Of a stretch of DNA of 64,000 bases, positions 45,201-55,995 are shown in pieces. A program made the translations under genes and the position numbers. This DNA comes from Aphrophora alni (taxonomy: Eukaryota > Arthropoda > Insecta > Hemiptera > Aphrophoridae). Where the stretch lies: positions 75,561,718 to 75,625,717 of the forward strand of contig OY740765.1 of assembly GCA_963513935.1 (NCBI GenBank), given 5' to 3'. How positions within the stretch are numbered: the first letter of the stretch is position 1; every line of letters begins with the position of its first letter. The notes below the pieces were generated by a model. It made no database searches. It was not told the origin of the DNA and saw only the letters and a list, made by a program, of their open reading frames with translations.

Positions 45201-46497
45201 AGTCCCATCATCCTCAATATCCATGTGTATTTCACTCCTTGGGTCTTCTTCACTAAATTCCTGTAGATTGGTTTTATTATTTGTTGTCATTGTATTCCCA
45301 TGAATAGCCATGAAAGTAAGTCACTGAACCTGTTGCAGGTCTGTTCCAACAACATGTTGCCCACCCTTTACCAGCAAAGTAATGTATAACACTGCACATG
45401 ACCCCACCCCCTCCAATCTCACTCTACTCTCAGAAGAGCTGAAAACATAGGTTGACCACTGTAAGGAATCTTCACATATTCTAGTTAATTGGATGTATGT
45501 TTTAAATGTAATAATGAATGTAAAGAGGGGTTTAATTGCAAATTGATTAAAACAGCTTTAATTTCTAACAAGAAACAGATGAAAATTATTTCTATCTTAG
45601 ACCAACTACAATCTATAACTTAATTTAGACTAACTTTAATTTAATTGCAAAATTGTTTTAAATTACTTAAAATCTCTGGTCGCTCACATTAATGGTTTTT
45701 TTAATGGACATCGTGCCATCTGCATTACTTAGTGCTGGATAGCGATAATAAGAGGTAAGTAAACTACTTACCTATCATGATAGGTGCTTAAGCTTACACC
45801 TTAAAAATGTATGATGTTATTGGACAGTTAACCTACTTAAAATTAATATGAGATACATGCTTCATTTAAAAGAGAGATTTTATTTATTTATTTTTTATTA
45901 AATTTAGACTAGTTACAATTTTTTATGTTTATGGTCTTGTAATTTGGTCCTGAATTAAAGAGTTCTCTGGTATTTAACTCTCTATGTTTAAAATTTGTAA
46001 AGTTATTAAATCATAATGGTTAAAATGTTCACATAAGTTATTTTATTTGATGAATCAAAAGTTTGACTATTACAATATAGCTGATTTTTTGCAATAGTTT
46101 TACAGCTTAAATTTCTACAACATAAGTAAAAAACTCAATTTTGGTAAATTAAAAAAAAAACTTGCTCACTCATTACCCATGTGATGTATGATCATGATTA
46201 TTTCACATAATGTACCATACATAGTATTGAATTGAGATATTATGTTGTTTTTAACATTTTTTTTTTTTCATACCCACAATATGCTTAGAGTTGTTAAGTT
46301 GTTTCTCAATTCAAGGAACACTAAAAAACTACGATTTTGAATATGTTGAAATAAAACAATTTGTCAACAACAAAATTAATGTGTATTGTTAAAAGCATAA
46401 AATGTACATCATGTGGATACCATACAATTAGTGTTTCTGTTATAAATTTACACTTATCAAAATAGTTACATAAGGTATGTGTGGTAAAAAACAGGAT

Positions 46498-49460
46498 CTA
46501 AAGAGGCTCGACTTCTGGCCCCTCTTTATTAATAGTAGGCCAAGCAAGGATAGCATCATACAATTTTTTGATGTCTTCATCATCAGGTAGATAGGGCATG
46601 AGTTTCTTTATGTCCTCAATTTTTTTGGAGTTTGTAGGAATAACGCCTTCAGAGTATGCTTTGGAGGTTGGTTGTTGGGTTGGGTTGGCAGAGTAAATGT
46701 TTGCCATTTGAACCCATCAATGTAGGTTTTGGCAACAACTTTGTTTGGCTTTTCAGTTTTGTGAGATAGGTGGAGAAATGTGCTGATTTTGAATGTTACT
46801 TTCTCGTTTCTAGGCACATTGCGCCCTGCGGTTTCATCCGACAACATTGTTTTTTATAAAAACTGGGCCACCAGCTTTTGAAACCTGTGATGTCATTATT
46901 TGTAACCATTACAACAACAAACTTATTTTTCTTTGCAGATGACTCAATTAGGTTTTTGTATTATTCCAATGTGTATATCCTATCAGTTTTCCTGGTTTTT
47001 TTTTTTTTTTTTGGGAAGAAACAGGGAAGAAAAGAGTGATCTCTTACCAGAAAATATTGATCAATAGTTTTGTTTTTTTTGAACTTGTTTAATGAAACTA
47101 GGGCAGAATATATTCTTACAAGGGTGTGATTTTTGTTCTGTCCCCCACACCCGTCAGAAAAAATATGGAGATTTTGAACGTAATTGAGAGAGGTTAAGCG
47201 TATTTCAAAAAAATGAACACACTTCGTCAGGTCCTCATGATCCAACTCCCTTGTGATAGAGGTAAAATGTCACACTATTATCCTTCAAGTTATGGATTCA
47301 ACAAACACTGGCAGTTAATTGCCGTAAATAAAATATTACTTGAACGGGTATACAAGGCAACTGCAAATTTTGCTATAATCTATGCATATACCTGCAACTT
47401 TATTATTTTCTTGGCACTGTTTTTGGATTTCTTTAACTTTACTAAAAAACTTTTTGGCCCTTCGAACATGTACCATTTTCTCCGCAGCCGCAGTTTTTTT
47501 AGCGTTATTGTTTAGGTATTTGCTTTTAATTTTTGCTTGCAACTCTTCACATGTGCAGCATGTGTCAACTTGTGGTAATCCAAAAGTTAAAGAAAACTGT
47601 TGCTTAAAGATTTTAAAATAAAATTTATATTTAACACTTTGAAGCCTAAGTCCGAGTATAGGTCGGGCAGTCGCGACAGTGCTCGACGCCGAAGCCCGAG
47701 TATACATCGGGATGCGCTAAATAATTCTATACGATCGCGATGTTGGCATATAATCGGGTTTCGGCACTTTTGCTTAGCTAATTGGTTATTTATCTTTGTA
47801 TGTCTTTGATTTTCGAATAGTCTGTGTTGTTGATATGGACTAAATATTAATATTATAAAGCTGATGCTAGGCAACGTAACATGTCTATGAGGAGCGTAGC
47901 AGACGTTTGTTTAGTTCAAAGTTAGTGACTGAGTAATCAAGATTCGTTATGTTTGTTTGTTGTTTTTCTTGAATACTAAATACTATTTGAGTTATGGTGA
48001 ACCTAGAATGTTCAGTACCCCTTTATGTACCTGAATGTTTCAAACTGTATCATACAAAGACCAATTATGTTTAGTGAAGTGTTATGTAGCTATTTTTGTT
48101 TGTTTGTGTATTTTACCCTTTTTCAAGACTAAGGAGTGTTGACTGTGAGTAAAATATCTATTTAGATGTATATATTTATTTAAAAAGGTAATTTCTTTAG
48201 GTTTAAAATGATATATAATAAGTCATATATGATAAATATAACAAATACCACAATTTTTTAAAAACATGTCCAAAACCCCCAGGCACAGTAGGAAAGCAGT
48301 GTGTTAGAGAGATAGGCTTCAAAGTGTTAACATTAACTTCTGGATATTTTTGTTCAAATGATTTGTGCATATCTAGAACAGTAAAATTTTCATTGAGAAA
48401 GTGCTTCTCGGTGTTTCCATAGTGAGTAATTTTAGTTGGGTAGGATGATATATGCTCTTTCACCATGTTAATGATACTTTCAGGTTTAGCATTTCCTGTA
48501 ATATTAAAACCTCGTTTATCATGAGGTAGTTTATCTTCCTTTAAAATAATACTTAGTCTTCTTATGCGTTCACTTGTCACAGAGTGAATATTCAGAAAAG
48601 CTGATTTGAATACCTGTTTTTTTCCCCAAAGGAGTTGATATTTCGTATACAAAAGTTACATCTCTTTCTGACTTTACAGACTCCTCCGCAGATTTTCTCC
48701 TCCTCCTTTGCTTACTTGTGTAATAGACATTAAGGCCTGCAGATAGCAATCTTTGCTCATTTTTAATTCCCAGTCCAATAAATTTGTTGAAAACTCCTAG
48801 ACGTTAGTTTTTATCAATGATTTCAAAGCTCTTTTTTTTACATCTGGAAAAAAAAGAATTAATTGTAGGTTTAATATTATTTTATTGCATTTTCATAAAA
48901 ATATATTTATTTGAGTGTAAAGAGAAAGCATTCTTCGGTTTACAGTAGGCTATCAAGCATGCCTTAAGAGCTGTATTTTATTTATTCAAAAGTATCGCTT
49001 ATTTCAATGTGAGATTGAGTGATTTCCAATAGCCTACAGCATTACTGTGAGCTGATAAAATATATCAGCAAAAATTAATATAGCTTTCATTATATTCTTA
49101 AAATTTCTAAAGTCAAATCGATAAAAAGATAAAATATTCAGTACAGTAAAAGCATACCTAATCTTGTTTTTAGCATTAAAAATAGTGCAGTTTAAGGTTG
49201 TGATAATATGTAACATGTATATTTTATAAATAATTAGCCTAATATATGAAGTTACTTTTAAGCCCATATAATTTTATTCACTTACTTGCAATCCTATCCT
49301 GGTTTTCTTGCAGATTTTCTTTTCCTGCGTAATTTACATAAGAACTTCCAGATACCTTTGCTTTCCTTTTAATTTCACTTTTGTACATAGATTTATTAAC
49401 AATTCCTCTTTTTCTGTTCTCTTTGACATCATTAAATCAATATAAGTTGACTCCATCTTT
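46498..49460 (-). pseudogene. DUF7869-type gene relic, multi-exon, interrupted by a MITE
   Basis: I recognise the layout of the repeat-like DUF7869 proteins of insects, whose function is unknown. On the minus strand an N-terminal piece (49460-49286) has KAKVSGSSYVNY-like residues and ends at a GTAAGT donor. After TTTTTTTTCCAG (48843-48854 region) follow IGLGIKNEQRLL, SKQRRRRKSAEESVKSERDV and FLNIHSVTSERIRRLS (48590-48540). Next come LPHDKRGFNI and KITHYGNTEKHFL, and beyond the MITE GLPQVDTCCTCEELQAKIKS (47590-47530). The hallmark HIFSDGCGGQNKNHTLVRIY lies at 47178-47115, and the end is at 46498. A frame change near 47360, a stop near 47310 and the MITE (47635-48326) make it non-functional. 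Confidence 0.7.
47635..48326. mobile_element. piggyBac-type MITE inside the DUF7869 relic
   Basis: The element is 692 bp with identical 14-bp terminal inverted repeats (CACTTTGAAGCCTA). TTAA lies on both sides (47631-47634 and 48327-48330), the target-site signature of piggyBac. No transposase is inside. Next to the left end two copies of a CCGAGTATA-N-RTCGGG motif occur (about 47651-47667 and 47696-47712), possible binding sites. If one TTAA and the element are removed, the DUF7869 reading frame continues without a shift (PEVNV then KYKFYF). Confidence 0.9.
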
Positions 49461-50109
49461 TTAAAGTATTTATATTAAAAAAGTATTACTTCTGAAACTA
49501 TTAATACACTTTAAATAATTTCAAAATTAAATTATAAACATAACCTTAAAGCACTGAAAATCATATACAGTATGCTGAAAATTATGATTGTACAATAAAC
49601 AACTTAACCAGCTGTTCAGTTCACCCCAGCTGTTCCATAGAGAAACAACACAATTGAGTGACTTATGTTCTTTCTCAAACGAATGCCATATAAGATCAGT
49701 AATATAAATATTTAGAGTAACCGCACATATGTTGTTTCTCAAGGAAATATGCTACTACCCTCAGAAAACACGATTTCATGCTTAACTCATTTTTCAAAAA
49801 ATTGACTTATATTGTTTCTCAAATGACCTGTTCAATTATGTGTGAATGATTTCTTGACATGTAATATTTTATGCTACGACTTTGTTAGAAAAGACATAGT
49901 TATAATACATTAAGCTTATCATACATTACTTTTCTTTATAAGCCTAAAGATTTGTTTCGTTCCCTTATAACCCGTCAATATATATTTTTAATTTTTTGTG
50001 CTGAATTTCTATTTTTTTGGTATTCATTGATAAAAATACACTTAAAGGGAAAATGATTACTTTAACAAGTATAATTACACAAACTGGTTTATTTTGCAAT
50101 ATATGTTTC

Positions 50110-50141
50110 TCCGTTAGGCATCATCCAGCAACTAAATTGAA
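50110..50141 (-). other. Degenerate hammerhead-like block
   Basis: The minus strand reads GCTGGATGATGCC, TAACGGA, GAAACATATAT. The order matches a Penelope-type hammerhead, but CUGAUGA carries an extra G and stem II keeps only two or three pairs. It is probably a relic of another copy. Confidence 0.25.
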
Positions 50142-51812
50142 ATTTACAGAATCTAACATTTATATAAACAATTACATACTATGATCAGACAACCAATATA
50201 GGAGAAAGTGGAGAGAGGGGAGGGAGGGTGTTAAGGAATGTTAAAAAGTACAATAATCTGAGAAAATGAGACGAATGAATTACCTGAAGGGGGGAATCCC
50301 ATACAGGTAGTTTATATAATAGGTTTGAAGTAAAGGAGAAGGATTAAGAGTTGTTTGTTCATTTAAGTTTAAAACCTGATAAGTGGTCTCATGTTCCCAT
50401 CTCCAGTAATCTTGGAGATTGTGCCACGCAAACAATAACCTCTTCTGCACTCATTATCCACACTCTGTGGTAGACGGAGCCAAAATGACTAAAACTGTCT
50501 GTCCAAGAATTACCAAAATTACAAACTTCAGTGACAAACATTCTACCTGAAATTCAAACAAACCCTCTTCACATAAGATTATCTTCTACTATATGAAAAT
50601 GGTACATACTCAGTAAATACTCTAACTGAGCAATGATCATACAAATTGTTTTACCATATATAATTTGAAATTCAACTGTAAGAACTAACTCAACACAGAT
50701 AAAAAAAATATTATAAAGTTAGTACAACAAAATCATTTTGCTGAGCACATTCGTTTTTTACTCAATAAATCCTTGTACCTCAAGATTACATTGTCTTTCA
50801 TCTTTTATTGTTAATGAATAAGTTACCAATTGATTAAGTGTCCATATGTTTAAATATGGTGCAGATTTAAAACCATATGTTACTGTGGTCAGTTTATAAA
50901 TTGAAAGGTTGAGAGGCTTCAACATAAAATTAGATGGTAATTTTGATCAGCAAGAGAAATTTTGATTTGTCTATAAATCTGTACATCTGCCTGTTACAGG
51001 AAAATACCATGTTATATATGAAATAAGAAAGTAATATCACAAATATTATTTTAACCTTTGGAACCCAATGCAGCTGAGTGATACACTGTTACTAGTTTTA
51101 GCACTATAATCACTTTAAATACAGCTTGATGCAGAAGGAAGTAGTGTACATTTTTTTAAACAGTTGTAAGCAAGTTACTTATGATCAGAGTTTAAATAAT
51201 CATTAATAAAATTTGTATAATTGATGTTCAGGATTTACTTTTAATTTTCTTTCTAAATGTAAGAATTATCTTTTGGCTGTCATACAAGTTTCCGAGAATA
51301 GTGAGATTAATCTTGAGTGAAAGTGATTTTTAACATATTTACCATCATATTCCCATGCTATATTTGAAACTTAATGAAAAAAGTAGCCAAAAAAAGCTTG
51401 AGGTTACATGAGCAATTTATACTCATTTTATGAATCATGGATTGAATCTTGTCATTGTAGCTGTATGTAAGAGACTGAAGTTAATTACAGATTTTTTACT
51501 AATTGCAATGTCTTTATGAGTCAATGTCATGAGTGGGTCAACTGTTCAACAACACATTATCAATTTCAAGCAAAAAATGAGAATTAAAAAGACAGAACTA
51601 AAAAATTGAGTGACACCTGAAATCCTTGTCTGAATGAGCTTCAGGACTCATAGATAAGATAAATTTTCATTTTGTTATTGTACTTTAATTTATTAAACAA
51701 CTGATGTAATATTTATATTCATTGTTGAACAGCTTTAGAACTACATATATTTCATTTTATATATACTTTTGTGTCAGTCAAATGTAGTCCTTGTTTGTTA
51801 TTTCCTTTTATG

Positions 51813-51853
51813 TGGCTACATGTTTCGCTACCACAGGCAGCATCTTCAGGCCA
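51813..51853 (-). ncRNA. Hammerhead ribozyme in left arm of the Penelope-like element
   Basis: This is the inverted copy of 52543-52583 and is base for base the same on the minus strand: stem I UGGC, CUGAAGA, stem II GCUGCC-UGU-GGUAGC, GAAA, CAUGU as minimal stem III, cleavage-site A, then GCCA closing stem I. All core positions are kept. Confidence 0.75.
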
Positions 51854-51999
51854 ACTATTATGTCCACAAAACACTTACACTTACACAACACTTATAACAA
51901 TTATTTTTATACATTTTCTGTATACGTCATATATTAAATAGTTTAAATAAATTATGTTTAACATAGTTACACTTTTGAGGTACCTCTTTCTGGTGTATT

Positions 52000-52356
52000 T
52001 TGTTTAAAAGTGGCAGAACATTTAGAGAAAGATTTAAAGAGCATATACCTAACAGCAGAAACAATAGAACTACAAACTCAGCATTCACGGACCACTTAAT
52101 TGATAACAAACATTCTTACACCAGCATACAGGATAACATGTCAGTGATACATAAAATAAATAAAGGACACACCATGAACGTCATCGAAGAATATGAAATT
52201 TATAAACACCACAAAAGCAACCCAGAAAAAATTTTAAATGAAAAATTGAATTTTGCTTCCAATTGCCTTTATGATCTGATATATTGCCAACAACATGAAA
52301 TCAAGAAGACACAAGAAAATCTAATAGGGCACAAAGTACAAACTGATAAGCACTAA
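52000..52356 (+). pseudogene. Penelope-like element GIY-YIG endonuclease C-terminal remnant
   Basis: The full protein combines reverse transcriptase and a GIY-YIG endonuclease used for integration. Here only the end remains: KSGRTFRERFKEHI (family TGRSFKxRFxEH, with the catalytic Arg of GIY-YIG), HLIDNKHSYTSIQDNMSVIH, KGHTMNVIEEYEIYKHHK, and a Lys/Asn-rich tail to LIGHKVQTDKH and a stop. The GIY and YIG residues and the reverse transcriptase are missing. The left arm joins exactly in the middle of the motif, so the reading frame before KSGR comes from arm DNA. The surviving part has no stops, so decay is slight. Confidence 0.85.
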
Positions 52357-52542
52357 ACAGAACTGCACATCATCTTTCCAAATCAGTTTTAAACAAAATA
52401 CACCAGAAAGAGGTACCTCAAAAGTGTAACTATGTTAAACATAATTTATTTAAACTATTTAATATATGACGTATACAGAAAATGTATAAAAATAATTGTT
52501 ATAAGTGTTGTGTAAGTGTAAGTGTTTTGTGGACATAATAGT

Positions 52543-52583
52543 TGGCCTGAAGATGCTGCCTGTGGTAGCGAAACATGTAGCCA
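52543..52583 (+). ncRNA. Hammerhead ribozyme in right arm of the Penelope-like element
   Basis: In order: stem I strand UGGC (52543-52546), CUGAAGA (52547-52553), U, stem II GCUGCC (52555-52560), loop UGU, GGUAGC (52564-52569), GAAA (52570-52573), CAUGU forming with the last A of GAAA a two-pair stem III, cleavage-site A (52579), and GCCA (52580-52583) closing stem I. Stem II has five Watson-Crick pairs and one G-U. The architecture equals that reported for Penelope-like retroelements. Activity is inferred from conservation of every core base. Confidence 0.78.
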
Positions 52584-52999
52584 CATAAAAGGAAATAACA
52601 AACAAGGACTACATTTGACTGACACAAAAGTATGTATAAAATAAATAATATTTATAATAAGACTGGAAGTATTTTTAACAAATGTTTCATTAAAATACTG
52701 TATGTGGTATCGTAAATTTGATCACAAACCACAAATTGTAGAAAATAATTATAATGTGGGTCAAATCATTTTAACACTGGCCCACTCATTAGTGAAATCT
52801 TGGAGCCGCTACTTCATTATACAACTTGAAGCCATCTGTAAAGTATACATGGGCCTTTCATCTACTTCTGACTTTACCACTTTTGACTGTCCGACAAAAT
52901 GACTTTAAATGAGTGTCTTCCTTGTCACATCAGACACCATAATCTTCACCTGCAGTCTCTGCATTTCCTACAGTCTCAAAACTGCTAGCAAAGCTTCAT

Positions 53000-53790
53000 T
53001 CTTCACCAAAAATATGTAAATAGAGGAGATTAATCACCCCCTGTATGACTGCCATGAGACAAGTGCATGTTGCACCACTGATACCAAAGTATGTTAACCA
53101 CTGCAACCACCTTATGACTGATAGCCTTATTATTCACCCTGCTGCCACCACACAAAGCCTTCTAAATGACTATTTGTCTCATAAAGGCATCTTTCTTAAA
53201 GTACGACTCTATGTTTTACCATAGAGCTGATTACAGGTCAACATCCCCTTTGTTAATTTCTTGACAGCTCTAACCAACTGAGCATTCCAAAAGTTGTCCC
53301 TCCCTTCAAAGTGGCTGCAATTAGATTCAAATTAGTTTCTTTCCAGTGGAGAGAACAACCACCATTTTGTCTGGGTTCACACTTAATCCTTCCTCCCAAC
53401 ATTAATTCCAGACTATATCAAAGCACTCTGTATCAGCTCTTATAATATGATCAAGTTGTTTACTACATACCATTAAGATTAGATCGTTCCACCATATCCA
53501 AATGTCTCATAGCTATTGTTAGCTAGTTAGACCAAAGGTAAATCAACAACTAAAGATTAAGAAAGGGATAAAAAATTCTCTATAGGCAACCTATTTCAAC
53601 CTTGAATTTGATTGACTCCCTCTCATCTTTAATTCCGATCCTCTGATGGGTTAGCATGGAACAAATCCATCCAATCATCATAGGTTCTACACCGTTTGAG
53701 ACATCTGCTCTTTCTATGAACTTATAAGAAGCTATATAAAAGAACACAAAGAGGGCACATTTTCTCTTTGTAAGAGCCATCTAGACTCTT
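53000..53790 (-). pseudogene. Non-LTR retrotransposon reverse-transcriptase relic (second family)
   Basis: The minus strand reads MALTKRKCALFVFFYIA, then (after a small loss around the catalytic AFD block) GVEPMMIGWICSMLTHQRIG and ESIKFKVEIGCL. The last is the family block for the region before the G-C-P-Q-G-G motif of reverse transcriptases, cut here by a stop. Further down, pieces such as LELMLGGRIKCEPRQNGGCS-like frames follow the usual post-YADD region (N-P-x-K-T). Lesions are many. It differs from the 24-kb fragment. Confidence 0.6.
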
Positions 53791-54283
53791 GTCAAACAAA
53801 CCATTCAATGCTATAATAGTTGATTTATTTGATCTGATATGCATATTGGTAGCAAGGACATTTATAATTCATCAGCTACATCTACAATCTGTAGTCCATT
53901 TCATGTTTATTTAGCAATGTGAGAAATGTATTTTTGACTGTATAAATCAAATGGGAGTTTCAGAATAAGCCACAATGAAAACGTTTGGTATATATAGCAC
54001 TCTTGACCAACTCTTGTTCTCTTCTAACCCAGATACTATTAGAGTATTCAAGGGCTAAGAGTATTTATTTTATGTTCTCTTCATATCTTTTTTATAAGAT
54101 GATGATGACCGAGAGGTTTTAAACTTTAAATAACAAGAAAAAATATAATAAAATACACTGCCAACTAAACTTGAAACAGAGATGTATTGTCATGTGCAAA
54201 TAGCTTCTGGTATCTCTGGAGATTTGAATTTTTATCATTAGACTATTTATTAACTTAATTTAGAACAGTTAGACAAACTGAAT

Positions 54284-54284
<1 letters not shown>

Positions 54285-54317
<33 letters not shown>
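54285..54317. repeat. (TA)n microsatellite
   Basis: About 16 TA units in the intron before exon B3. Confidence 0.9.
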
Positions 54318-54322
<5 letters not shown>

Positions 54323-55199
54323 ATCCAACTAAATATTATTAAACTTAGAAAAAAAGAGAAAGGAATGATTAATTGAATTCATCTTCCTAGAATAAATGGA
54401 AGTATAACTAATTGTAATGTTAATTGCTGTACCTTGTATGAAGACGTGGTTCCATTGGATTGAAGCAATAGCCAGTGATGAGTATTGAAAACACCAAACC
54501 AAAAAACTGTCACAGTGCAAAACTAGCTAGTTTAACGGCATTAAAAGTTTCCCTTAATTTTTACATAGAACATTCGACACAATTATACACATATCAATTT
54601 ATTCATACTTCAAATTAGGAATATGAAATGAGATATTGATTAAAGAATCACTTTGAATTGCTTATTAAAAGAGCTAGGATATAACACTACAGACAGATGC
54701 TATTAGGCAAAAAAGGATAAGAAACTTAAGAGAGTAACAGGGTGTTACTTTGATATACATCTGCTGAAGTGCAAACCAACACAAAAACTCTGAGCGAGAG
54801 TCCCTTTGAACCTACCAATTGGATTGGCTAATTTGAATGAAATGCTCCCTCATTAGTTCTTTTGGTATAGTGGATGGATACATTTTCGGACTTTGAATGA
54901 GGACATATTTGTATACAATTCACTCTTTACCGTTTGAAATAATCTGATCTGGTGTCTTTCAAATATTGATAACTGTGGAATATAACGATACATAATAGAG
55001 ATAAATAAATAGATGCCACTTTTCATGAAATATCTATATATATTGCAGTTCAAGTAAAAATAATAATGTATTTTTAACAGCAGCAACTGTACCAACACCA
55101 GTACTTGTATCAACAACAGTACCTTTTTTGCTTAAGTTAGTGCAATATTTGTGGAATTAAATCTTGCAATTTCAATTCAATATGAATTATATTTTTCAG

Positions 55200-55729
55200 A
55201 TATGATTCCCCAATCACAACTAATCTGAGACCAGAGAATTGTCATCTTACAGATTGGCTAATACCAGAAATAAACCCAATAAAACATCTAATTGAGGACG
55301 ATGGTTGTGAGTTGTATTTTAGAGGAAGTTATGGTCACGGATGTGAATTTGATCGTTACCCTTACAAAACACCATTTTCTCGGCCTTTTACTCCTTCAAA
55401 CTATGTACCTCCACCTAATGACCATCCAAATAAGCCAATCACACTCCATCCACTCAAACCACCATCATATCACCTTTCAAAATATCCTCCGGTAAATGCT
55501 CCTAATTACATTCAACCTCTAGGGTATGGTCCACCAGTAAAAGTTCCAACTAAAACAAATTACAACCCATTGTATAATGAGGAATCATCCCGGAGTTCAA
55601 GCTTTGCACCAGGAAGAAGTTCGACACACTTTTCATCCTCAGGTTTTGAAAGTATTGGATCCCAAGGATATTTGCCACCTTCTTCATACGGAGGATTTAG
55701 TAATATACCGCTAAAACCAAGCGACAATT
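55200..55729 (+). CDS. PAN/Apple-domain gene, exon B3
   Basis: The exon has acceptor TATATTTTTCAG and donor GTAAGT. It is 530 nt, phase 2 in and phase 1 out. The peptide starts YDSPITTNLRPENCHLTDWL, with the shared early Cys, then DDGCELYFRGSYGHGCEFDR with further Cys. A long low-complexity linker of about 110 residues follows, rich in Pro, Tyr, Ser and Asn (for example NYVPPPNDHPNKPITLHPLK and SSRSSSFAPGRSSTHFSSSG). Such linkers are common in extracellular-matrix and cuticle-associated proteins. Antisense and shifted frames here are shadows. Confidence 0.85.
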
Positions 55730-55995
55730 GTAAGTGTTTCATTCCTCATGTATTTTTTATGTAATGGTAACATAAATATTAATTTGCCTGCTATTATGAT
55801 TTAGTTCACTTTCACACTGAATGTTGTGATACTTAAAATTTTAACTTTAACTTTAACTTGACACCAAAGAAATGGTTGTATTAAGATTTGAAATATGAAA
55901 ATAAACCGGGAGACTTATAATTGGTCTAGAGAGGAGACCACGTGAGTCAAATGAATGACTGAAAATAAATATTAAAACAAGGATAATAAAAAATT

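Larger units (their letters stand above)
51756..52640 (+). mobile_element. 5'-truncated Penelope-like element with inverted terminal arms
   Basis: A coding remnant of the C-terminal endonuclease (52000-52356) is enclosed by arms of about 250 bp in opposite orientation (51756-52009 and 52387-52640). As far as can be checked by eye, the arms are almost identical. They hold TTTTGTGTCAGTCAAATGTA, TATGTGGCTACATGTTTCGC and GAGGTACCTC in matching inverted order. Each arm carries a hammerhead motif (separate entries). Penelope-like elements are known to carry copies of their terminal segment in direct or inverted arrangement after truncated insertion. The arm near-identity suggests a fairly recent event. 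Confidence 0.85.
44173..55199 (+). other. Intron A3-B3 (11 kb)
   Basis: GT at 44173 and TATATTTTTCAG at 55188-55199 bound it. It holds a non-LTR tail relic (44930-45200), a DUF7869 pseudogene with a nested MITE (46498-49460), a degenerate ribozyme-like block (50110-50141), a Penelope-like element (51756-52640), another reverse-transcriptase relic (53000-53790) and a (TA)n run (54285-54317). Nothing was recognised in 45320-46490, 50200-51750 or 54320-55190. Confidence 0.7.
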
